Shown here piece by piece: positions 1 through 6,550 of a stretch of 9,324 nt of DNA. The DNA is taken from NCBI GenBank assembly GCA_024405075.1, contig JAKSPG010000042.1, forward strand, positions 1-9,324. The letters are read 5' to 3'. Position numbers and translations under genes: made by a program. Numbering within the stretch: position 1 is the first letter of the stretch; each line of letters begins with the position of its first letter. This DNA comes from Elusimicrobiaceae bacterium. GTDB taxonomy: Bacteria; Elusimicrobiota; Elusimicrobia; Elusimicrobiales; Elusimicrobiaceae. Under the pieces are notes generated by a model. The model was not told the DNA's origin and did no database searches. It was given only the letters and a program-made list of their open reading frames with translations.

Positions 1-2
1 CC

Positions 3-1250
3 GAGGCCTGTAATAAACTGCCGAATTTTTTGATGTTGGGCGAGCTGGCGTTGGACGGCTCGTTACGCCCTTGTGCGGGAGTACTGCCCATGTTGATTTC
101 CTGCCAAAAACCGGGCCGGACGGCTGTTATACCGCCACAAAATGTACTGGAAGGACAAGTCTCTTCTGCGCCGTTTATTACGCCGCATACGTTGAAAGAA
201 CTGGCCGATTATTTGGAAGGCAAAACGGAAGAAGCCGCCCTTAAAATTAACTATATTCCCCAGAAAGAATCCGCCCCGCAACACGAGCTGGATTTTTGCG
301 ATGTCAAAGGCCAGGCCCTAGCCAAACGCGCGCTGGAAATTGCCGCTGCGGGCGGACACAATGTATTGATGATCGGCCTACCCGGCACGGGTAAAAGCAT
401 GCTAGCTAAACGGTTTCCCGGCATTTTGCCGCCCCTTACCCAGCAAGAAGCATTAGAAATTACCAAAATTTATTCTATTTGTAATTTAATGGGGAAAAGT
501 AAACTCTTAACTCAACGTCCGTTTCGCGACCCGCACCATACTATTTCCGATGGGGCTCTTATCGGTGGCGGTTCCAACCCGCGCCCGGGGGAAGTGTCGC
601 TGGCGCACAACGGCGTATTGTTTTTAGACGAATTTGCCGAGTTTTCCCGCTCGTCTTTGGAAGTCTTGCGCGAACCGTTGGAAAATGGCCAAGTTACCAT
701 TTCCCGCGCCAAAGAAACCGTATCCTATCCGGCACGCTTTACGCTGGTAGCTGCCATGAACCCGTGCCCGTGCGGCAATTTGGGTAATCCCTTAAAACCG
801 TGTACTTGCACGCCCATGCAAATCAACCGCTACAAGTCGCGCATTTCCGGGCCGCTGCTGGACCGTATTGATTTAACCGTTAATCTAAATCCCGTTAAAT
901 ATACCGATTGGAACAAACAAAGCGAGGGCGAAAAATCGGAACAAATCCGTGCGCGCGTACTCAAAGCGCGTGAAATTCAGCGCAAACGCTTTGCCGGTAC
1001 CACTACCACCGCTAACGCGTTTATGAACGCCAAACAGCTCAAAGAATTCTGTCCGCTTCCCACCGGAGCGGATACTATTTTGGAAGCCGCTATGCGTAAA
1101 TTCGGTTTAAGCGCACGTAGCTTGGATAAAATTTTAAAAACGGCCCGCACCATCGCCGATTTGGAGGGTGCACAAAATATAGAAACCAAACACCTGGTAG
1201 AAGTCATGCAATACCGCCCGCTGGACCGCAAGGGGGTGGCCGACGTATGA
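3..1250 (+). CDS. comM: ComM/YifB-family Mg-chelatase-like AAA+ ATPase (5' end outside window)
   Basis: The gene encodes a ComM (YifB) AAA+ ATPase. In naturally competent bacteria ComM is a hexameric helicase that promotes branch migration when incoming single-stranded DNA is integrated. The frame is open to the left edge. The visible part starts inside the family motif GELALDGSLRP, which lies roughly 95 residues into full-length proteins, so about that much of the N-terminal domain is missing. The TTG at 30 and ATG at 33 are therefore internal codons. Visible in order are the Walker A motif GLPGTGKS (375-398), the Walker B strand ending in LFLDE (near 618-632), a paired-cysteine segment CPC...CTC (765-809) typical of the family, the GPLLDRIDL arginine motif, and the C-terminal Mg_chelatase_C helical domain ending in QYRPLDR. 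The stop overlaps the dprA start as ATGA. Family assignment is secure. A role in transformation is inferred from the family and from the dprA neighbour. Confidence 0.95.
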   Translation, partial: EACNKLPNFLMLGELALDGSLRPCAGVLPMLISCQKPGRTAVIPPQNVLEGQVSSAPFITPHTLKELADYLEGKTEEAALKINYIPQKESAPQHELDFCDVKGQALAKRALEIAAAGGHNVLMIGLPGTGKSMLAKRFPGILPPLTQQEALEITKIYSICNLMGKSKLLTQRPFRDPHHTISDGALIGGGSNPRPGEVSLAHNGVLFLDEFAEFSRSSLEVLREPLENGQVTISRAKETVSYPARFTLVAAMNPCPCGNLGNPLKPCTCTPMQINRYKSRISGPLLDRIDLTVNLNPVKYTDWNKQSEGEKSEQIRARVLKAREIQRKRFAGTTTTANAFMNAKQLKEFCPLPTGADTILEAAMRKFGLSARSLDKILKTARTIADLEGAQNIETKHLVEVMQYRPLDRKGVADV

Positions 1251-2383
1251 ATCCGTCCGTTTCTACCGCAGAACGTTTAGCCCGCATCCAGTTAAATGCA
1301 TTTTTATATTTGCGGGCCGATTGGCTGGAAAGGCTAATTGAAATTTTCGGCTCCGCACAGGAAATTTTGCGCCAAGACGCCCAAACACTTTCGCACGAAG
1401 CCAACCTAAACCCGGACACCGCAACTAAATTACTACAAGCGGCTTTTGCCGTCAACCCGCAGGAAGAATGGGACAAAACCGCCGCCCTTAACGGACATAT
1501 TTACATCCCGGAAGACGAAGAATATCCGCAGTCACTACGCAACTGCAAAGAGGCCCCTTTAGCCATTTACGTTTTGGGTAAATTACCGTCAGACACACAC
1601 GCCTGTGTAGCCCTGGTGGGCACGCGCAAAATCACACCGTACGGCCGGCGCATTACCCGTAAACTGGGCGAGGAACTGGCCCAGTGCGGCGTTACCATTA
1701 TCAGCGGCCTGGCCCGCGGTGTTGACAGCGAAGCACACGCCGCCGCAGTACGCCTTAAAAAACCGACCGTAGCCGTCATCGGTACCGGTATCGGGCGGTG
1801 TTATCCGGCCGAAAACCGCGCACTGGAAAAAGCCCTGTTAGAGCACGGCGGGGCCGTCGTGTCTGAACTGCCGTTTAACAGCCCGCCCAACGCATTTCAC
1901 TTTCCGCGGCGAAACCGTATTATTGCGGCGTTATCCCAACCGGTAGTCGTTTTAGAAGGCGAAGTTAAATCCGGTGCACTCATTACTGCCAAACTGGCAC
2001 TTGAAATGGGAAAAGACGTTTTAGCCATCCCCGGCCCGATAGACAGCCCACAATCCGGCGGGCCTAATTCCCTCGTGCGGCAGGGGGCAGGGGTTGTAAC
2101 GTCCGTCGCAGATATACTAGACTATATACCACAGCCCTGCCGCTTTGGGTTAGACACGCGGTTTTTTGAACATACGGACATGGCCCCCAATAAACCGCAA
2201 GAACAACTAACCCCGCGCCAGCAGGAAGTGATGCAAATCATCGGCAGTGGCACCTGCAGTTTAGACCAAGTGGCCGAAGCCTTGCATACGGACGTGCCGG
2301 AAACTGCCGGGCTGCTGTTTGAACTGGAAGTGCAAGGATTTTTAGCCTGCGAAAACGGGCTGTACAGCAAGAATAAATTTTAA
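1247..2383 (+). CDS. dprA: DNA-processing protein DprA (Smf)
   Basis: DprA binds incoming single-stranded DNA in the cytoplasm during natural transformation, protects it and loads RecA. The 378-residue length matches three-domain members such as those of Haemophilus and E. coli. Residues 1 to about 70 look like the helical helix-hairpin-helix/SAM-like N-terminal region. The central Rossmann-like domain (about 115-295) carries LVGTRK near residue 125, SGLARGVDSEAH from residue 153, FPRRNRIIAALS from 219 and SGALITAKLALE from 242, all hallmark DprA blocks. A C-terminal winged-helix (DML1-like) domain spans about 321-378. The start is the ATG in the ATGA overlap with comM, preceded by a purine-rich AAGGGGG (1230-1236) about ten bases upstream. 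Small departures are GTGIG where GTGLD is usual, and LEGEVKSG where VEAxxxSG is usual. Identification is secure. Active competence in this organism is only inferred. Confidence 0.96.
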   Translation: MNPSVSTAERLARIQLNAFLYLRADWLERLIEIFGSAQEILRQDAQTLSHEANLNPDTATKLLQAAFAVNPQEEWDKTAALNGHIYIPEDEEYPQSLRNCKEAPLAIYVLGKLPSDTHACVALVGTRKITPYGRRITRKLGEELAQCGVTIISGLARGVDSEAHAAAVRLKKPTVAVIGTGIGRCYPAENRALEKALLEHGGAVVSELPFNSPPNAFHFPRRNRIIAALSQPVVVLEGEVKSGALITAKLALEMGKDVLAIPGPIDSPQSGGPNSLVRQGAGVVTSVADILDYIPQPCRFGLDTRFFEHTDMAPNKPQEQLTPRQQEVMQIIGSGTCSLDQVAEALHTDVPETAGLLFELEVQGFLACENGLYSKNKF

Positions 2384-2403
2384 TTTATGAAGGAAGTGAA
2401 CGT

Positions 2404-4680
2404 ATGGCAAGCAATATTAAAGGGAAGAAACTGGTCATTGTGGAGTCTCCCACCAAACAAAAAACAATTAGCAAAATTTTAGGTAACGATTTTATTGTAC
2501 GCAGTTCGTTCGGGCACGTGCGCGATTTGCCCTCTAAAGATTTAGGCGTGGATATTGAACATGGTTTTGCCCCCACTTACGAACCGGTGGACCGCGCCAA
2601 ACGGATTATCAGCGAATTAAATACCGTAGCCAAAAACGCCAGCGAAATTTACCTTGCTACCGACCCTGACCGCGAAGGAGAAGCCATTGCGTGGCATTTG
2701 GTGGAACTATTGAAGTTGCCCAAAGAACGCTACCAACGAATTTTCTTTCACGAAATTACTCCCGCCGCCATTAAAGAATCGTTTAGTCACGCCCGCAAGA
2801 TTGACGACAACCTGGTAAATGCCCAACAGGCCCGACGTATTTTGGACCGCATTGTAGGGTATAAGTTGTCCCCCCTCTTGTGGCGTAAAATTACCTCCGG
2901 TTTATCGGCTGGGCGGGTGCAATCGGTAGCGGTGCGGTTACTGGCCGAACGCGCCAAAGAAATTGCCGATTTTAAAGAGCAAGAATACTGGACAATTGGT
3001 GCCCAGTTTGAAAAACCGCAAACCGCCCCCAAGTTTTGGGCTCGCGTTACTAAGTGGCAAGGCAAAAATGTGGAACAAACAACCACCTATCATTTATTTG
3101 CCGAAGATTACAAAGTAAAAAATACCGTTTTTGACAGTGAAGCCAAGCTCGCTCCGCTTAGCGAGGTCTTGCGCAAGGGACCCAACACCGTCGTTAAGGT
3201 AGAGAAGAAGGAAGTTAAACAAAAACCCAAACCGCCCTTTATTACCAGCTCTATGCAGCAAGATGCTTACAATAAGCTGGGGTTTTCCTCCCAAAAAACT
3301 ATGATGACGGCCCAACACCTCTACGAAGGTATTGAAGTGGAAGGGCAAACCATCGGTTTAATTACCTACATGCGTACCGACTCCTTTAACGTATCTAAAT
3401 TATTGCAGGAACAAACCAAAAAATTCATCGGCGAGAAATACGGCCCGCAATTTGTCCCGGCCAAACAACCCGTTTACAAAAGCAAGGTAATGGGTGCGCA
3501 GGAAGCACACGAGGCCATTCACCCCACCGATGTACGCCGCACCCCGCAAAACATGAAACCGTTTCTAACAGCCGACCAGTACAAACTTTACGAGCTAATT
3601 TGGTTGCGCTTTGTGGCCAGCCAAATGGCCGACGCCGTTTTTAACACCGTGGCTATAGACATCGCCGCCGGAGATGAAAAAACATGTCTGTTGCGTGCCA
3701 ACGGCCGCACGGTCAAATTCCCGGGCTATTTATCTATTTATAAAGACCAAGACGAGGAGGACTCCAACGAGGAAAATTCCAGCGCGCTACTGCCGGTGTT
3801 AAACGAAGGCGACACGCTGACCTTGCTGGACCTGAGCACCAAAGCGCATAAAACAACGCCGCCACCGTGCTACAACGAAGCCAGCTTAATCAAAACGCTT
3901 GAAAAGCACGGTATCGGCCGCCCCTCTACCTATGCGCCCACTATCAAAACTATTTTGGACCGCAAATACATCGCCCGCCAACCCAAAACAAGCAAACTCG
4001 TTGCTACCGATTTGGGTATTACGGTAACGGAAAGCTTAAAAGGATTTTTTAAAGAAATTATGGATTTATCCTATACCGCCGGAGTAGAAGAACAATTGGA
4101 CCAAGTGGCCGAGGGCGGACAAAAGTGGGTGAGTCTACTGGGCGATTTTTACGCCAACTTTAAGCGAGAGCTGGACGAGGCCGACAAAGGCATGCAACGC
4201 CCGGCCGCCCAACAGACTGAAGAAAAATGCCCCGTCTGCGGTAAGTTCATGCTTAAAAAGAGAAGCCGCTTCGGCGAGTATTTGGTCTGCAGCGATAAAA
4301 CCTGCAAAGGTAAAATCAATTTAACCAGTGCCGGCGAGAAAGTAGCCCCGCAACCCACCAACGAAGTATGCGATAAATGCGGTGCCCCCATGGTCATCCG
4401 CCAGGGACGGCGCGGCCGATTTATGGCCTGCTCGGCCTATCCGAAATGTAAAAATACATACTCCGTGGATGCGGAGGGGAACAAGGTGGCTTCCACCGGG
4501 CCGATTGTGACTGACCGCCTGTGCGAAAAGTGCGGCAAACCGTTTGTGTTGCGTTCCTCCAGACGTGGGGAATTTTTGGGTTGTTCGGGTTATCCTAAAT
4601 GCAAAACGATTGTTACGGTAACACCGGAAGAAATTGCACAAATCAAAGCCGCGCACGAAAAGAAACTGGCCGGTAAATAA
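2404..4680 (+). CDS. topA: DNA topoisomerase I (type IA)
   Basis: TopA is a type IA topoisomerase that relaxes negatively supercoiled DNA by cutting one strand through a 5'-phosphotyrosine link. The 758-residue protein starts with a TOPRIM domain: E14 in VIVESPTK, and the acidic metal-binding set D87, D89, E91 in TDPDREGE. AGRVQSVAVRLL follows, then the catalytic tyrosine Y322 in the motif ITYMRTDS, then the helical toroid region with HEAIHPT and KHGIGRPSTYA. An acidic low-complexity stretch rich in D, E and N lies near residues 446-462. The C-terminus has three four-cysteine zinc ribbons: C609/C612/C629/C634, C656/C659/C676/C682 and C707/C710/C727/C733. The first has four residues between its last two cysteines; the other two have five. 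The start ATG follows AAGGAAG at 2390-2396 with a seven-base spacer. The gene lies 20 bases after dprA and 13 before the recombinase. Identification is secure. Confidence 0.98.
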   Translation: MASNIKGKKLVIVESPTKQKTISKILGNDFIVRSSFGHVRDLPSKDLGVDIEHGFAPTYEPVDRAKRIISELNTVAKNASEIYLATDPDREGEAIAWHLVELLKLPKERYQRIFFHEITPAAIKESFSHARKIDDNLVNAQQARRILDRIVGYKLSPLLWRKITSGLSAGRVQSVAVRLLAERAKEIADFKEQEYWTIGAQFEKPQTAPKFWARVTKWQGKNVEQTTTYHLFAEDYKVKNTVFDSEAKLAPLSEVLRKGPNTVVKVEKKEVKQKPKPPFITSSMQQDAYNKLGFSSQKTMMTAQHLYEGIEVEGQTIGLITYMRTDSFNVSKLLQEQTKKFIGEKYGPQFVPAKQPVYKSKVMGAQEAHEAIHPTDVRRTPQNMKPFLTADQYKLYELIWLRFVASQMADAVFNTVAIDIAAGDEKTCLLRANGRTVKFPGYLSIYKDQDEEDSNEENSSALLPVLNEGDTLTLLDLSTKAHKTTPPPCYNEASLIKTLEKHGIGRPSTYAPTIKTILDRKYIARQPKTSKLVATDLGITVTESLKGFFKEIMDLSYTAGVEEQLDQVAEGGQKWVSLLGDFYANFKRELDEADKGMQRPAAQQTEEKCPVCGKFMLKKRSRFGEYLVCSDKTCKGKINLTSAGEKVAPQPTNEVCDKCGAPMVIRQGRRGRFMACSAYPKCKNTYSVDAEGNKVASTGPIVTDRLCEKCGKPFVLRSSRRGEFLGCSGYPKCKTIVTVTPEEIAQIKAAHEKKLAGK

Positions 4681-4683
4681 ACC

Positions 4684-4689
4684 GGGAAG
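4684..4689 (+). promoter_or_regulatory. Shine-Dalgarno site deciding the xer start
   Basis: GGGAAG lies in the short topA-xer gap, four bases before the ATG at 4694. It supports that ATG over the in-frame TTG at 4634, which lies inside topA and would add 20 residues unlike the Xer family N-terminus. The spacer is short, so the site may be of moderate strength. Confidence 0.6.
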
Positions 4690-4693
4690 CACT

Positions 4694-5572
4694 ATGGAAA
4701 AATGGGTGGATGCGTTTTTGCTCCATTTGCAAAATAAGAATTTTTCGCCCCATACGCTAAAAAGCTACCGGGCGGATCTGAACGCGTTTTTAGATTTTTT
4801 TAAAAAGCGCGGACAGAACGATTTGCGCTATTTTACCTCTGCCCATATCCGCACCTTTTTGGCAGCCCTGCAGACCCAACGCAACCCGGCACGCAACACC
4901 GTGTTACGTAAGATTGCTTCACTACGCAGTTTCGCTTCGTTCTTGCTTGCGCAGGGCAAATTATCCCAAAATCCGTTTAAATTGTTACCGGCTCCCAAGC
5001 GGGCCAAAATACTGCCCAAGTTTTTAACCGTGCCGGAAACGGAACAGTTGCTTAACACAGCCGCGCACACCCGCATGGCTCCGCGCGACCGTGCTTTATT
5101 TGAACTGCTCTATTCCAGCGGCCTGCGCCGCAGTGAAGTAACCGGGTTAAAAGTACAAGATGTAGATTTTTTTAACGGAATCGTAAAAGTGTTCGGTAAA
5201 GGCGCCAAGGAACGACTTGTCCCCGTGACCGATAATGCCCTGGCCGCCTTAAAAGATTATTTGGCTTGCCGTCCTTCCCCGCAGCCGCAGGACCCGCTTT
5301 TCTTAAATAAAAACGGCCGTGCACTTACGGGTGACGGCCTGGCTTATATCTTTAAGAACACGGCCATCGCCGCCAACTTGGTGCGCAAAGTTACGCCGCA
5401 CAGCTTGCGCCACTCGTTTGCGACCCATCTACTTAACAACGGGTGCGATTTGCGCAGTTTGCAGGAAATGCTGGGGCACAAAAGTTTGGCGGCCACACAA
5501 GTATATACCCACGTGTCTATTGAAAAGTTAAAAAGCGTGTACCAAAACGCACACCCCAAAAGTAAGGAGTAA
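4694..5572 (+). CDS. Xer-type tyrosine recombinase (XerC/XerD family)
   Basis: This is a tyrosine site-specific recombinase of the XerC/XerD type, which normally resolves chromosome dimers at a dif site near the terminus. The 292-residue length is typical. Residues 1 to about 90 form the SAM-like core-binding domain (FLLHLQNKNFSPHTLKSYR). The catalytic domain follows and has the complete set of active residues: R145 in SGLRRSE, K169 in FGKGAKER, H236 and R239 in HSLRHSFATHLL, H262 in MLGHKS, and nucleophile Y271 in VYTHVS. No residue is missing, so the enzyme should be active. XerC and XerD cannot be told apart by eye, so no symbol is given. Position after topA recalls the topA-xerC (codV) neighbourhood of other bacteria and argues for a chromosomal housekeeping enzyme rather than a phage or integron integrase. 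No dif-like site or mobile element boundary was seen nearby. Confidence 0.93.
   Translation: MEKWVDAFLLHLQNKNFSPHTLKSYRADLNAFLDFFKKRGQNDLRYFTSAHIRTFLAALQTQRNPARNTVLRKIASLRSFASFLLAQGKLSQNPFKLLPAPKRAKILPKFLTVPETEQLLNTAAHTRMAPRDRALFELLYSSGLRRSEVTGLKVQDVDFFNGIVKVFGKGAKERLVPVTDNALAALKDYLACRPSPQPQDPLFLNKNGRALTGDGLAYIFKNTAIAANLVRKVTPHSLRHSFATHLLNNGCDLRSLQEMLGHKSLAATQVYTHVSIEKLKSVYQNAHPKSKE
5563..5569 (+). promoter_or_regulatory. Shine-Dalgarno site of the ROK kinase, inside the xer 3' end
   Basis: TAAGGAG overlaps the last xer codons, directly before the xer stop TAA (5570-5572). It stands six bases before the ATG at 5576. This is the strongest ribosome-binding match in the window and fixes the kinase start. 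It implies that the two genes are translated from one transcript. Confidence 0.75.
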
Positions 5573-5575
5573 ATC

Positions 5576-6550
5576 ATGATCGGAATCGGAATAGACATCG
5601 GCGGTACTTTTGTGAAACTGTTCGTATTAAACGAACAAGGGCAAACGTTGCATACCGAAACGCTGGAAACTAATTACGACAAAGGGGCAGGCGGATTTAT
5701 TGCTCAAATCGGCGATTTCATCAACCGTATCAAAAAAGAATATGCCACACAACCTGTAGCCGTAGCGGTAGGCGCTCCCGGTGACGTAGACAACCAAAAC
5801 GGGGTGCTTCGCTATAACCCAAACTTAAAATTTAAAGATGTAGACGACTGGCCGTTAGCCAAACAACTTTACGACTACACGGGTATTTTGCCCCGCATCG
5901 CCAACGATGCCACACTGGCCGCTTGGGGCGTGTACGAAACCGATTTGCACCGCCAGGGCACAAACGTATTAGTCATTACCATGGGTACCGGCATCGGCGG
6001 TGGGCTGATTATCAACCGCGAATTGTACCAGGGCTCTAACGGGACAGCGGGCGAAATCGGCCACATGAAAATTGCCGATACCGCTACCGGCCCGTTGTGC
6101 GGTTGCGGTGCACGCGGCTGTTTGGAGGCGTTTGTGGGCACCATCGGCATTAAACGGCGGGTGTTAGAAGCTGTACAAAAAAATCCAACCAGCCCCCTGG
6201 CCCAACTGGTACAAGCCGAAAAAGATTTCAAAATTGAAGTCGTTTCCAAAGCCGCCCAAAAAGGGTGTACAACCGCACTTAAAATTTGGGAAGATACCGG
6301 CCACTATTTGGGGATAGGTATTGCCAATGTGGTTTTAACGCTGGATGTGGATACCGTCGTACTGGCCGGGGGTGTTTCCAAAGCGGCGGCCTATTTTATG
6401 CCCGCACTCAACCGCGTGTTACAAAACCAGCAGATTGCAACTCCTTTTAAACGCTTGAAATTATTAGTATCTAAAAATCCAAATATCGGAGGAGTCGGCG
6501 CCGCGCTCTACGCGATTCATCACGCCCGCAAAAATAGCTCGCTATGCTAA
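5576..6550 (+). CDS. ROK-family sugar kinase, probably glucokinase
   Basis: This is a cytoplasmic ROK-family kinase that phosphorylates a hexose with ATP, most likely glucose to glucose 6-phosphate for glycolysis. The 324-residue protein begins with the ATP-binding motif GIGIDIGGT (residues 3-11). It has GAPGDVD in the sugar-binding region, the catalytic aspartate D111 in ANDAT, the second phosphate motif GTGIGGG (137-143), and the EIGH segment ending in H163. The ROK zinc motif CGCGARGC supplies C175, C177 and C182, which with H163 make the usual structural zinc site. The ExGH arrangement fits glucose or N-acetylated hexoses, but the exact substrate cannot be read from motifs. The protein lacks a helix-turn-helix N-terminus, so it is a kinase rather than a ROK repressor. 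The gene starts three bases after xer, and its last seven bases overlap the lptD start. Confidence 0.92.
   Translation: MIGIGIDIGGTFVKLFVLNEQGQTLHTETLETNYDKGAGGFIAQIGDFINRIKKEYATQPVAVAVGAPGDVDNQNGVLRYNPNLKFKDVDDWPLAKQLYDYTGILPRIANDATLAAWGVYETDLHRQGTNVLVITMGTGIGGGLIINRELYQGSNGTAGEIGHMKIADTATGPLCGCGARGCLEAFVGTIGIKRRVLEAVQKNPTSPLAQLVQAEKDFKIEVVSKAAQKGCTTALKIWEDTGHYLGIGIANVVLTLDVDTVVLAGGVSKAAAYFMPALNRVLQNQQIATPFKRLKLLVSKNPNIGGVGAALYAIHHARKNSSLC

Noticed and set aside
30..35. TTG or ATG as the start of the comM-like gene
   Set aside because: The frame stays open to the left edge and the GELALDG motif is internal in full-length family members, so the true start is outside the window.
3148..3165. 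Hairpin CTCGCT-loop-AGCGAG inside topA
   Set aside because: It has only a six-base stem with no following T run, lies within uninterrupted coding sequence, and is probably a chance palindrome.
4228..4620. Three related zinc-ribbon units at the topA 3' end as a possible DNA repeat
   Set aside because: The similarity is at protein level and is the normal repeated C-terminal zinc-ribbon architecture of TopA, not a recent DNA duplication.
4321..4692. 123-codon open frame on the minus strand over the zinc-ribbon end of topA
   Set aside because: It is the complement of the cysteine-rich topA repeats and resembles no known protein.
4634..4693. Upstream TTG start for the recombinase inside topA
   Set aside because: It has no Shine-Dalgarno site, overlaps topA in another frame and adds residues unlike Xer N-termini. 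The ATG at 4694 has GGGAAG upstream.
5875..6249. 124-codon open frame on the minus strand within the ROK kinase gene
   Set aside because: It is the antisense shadow of conserved kinase motifs, with no independent evidence.
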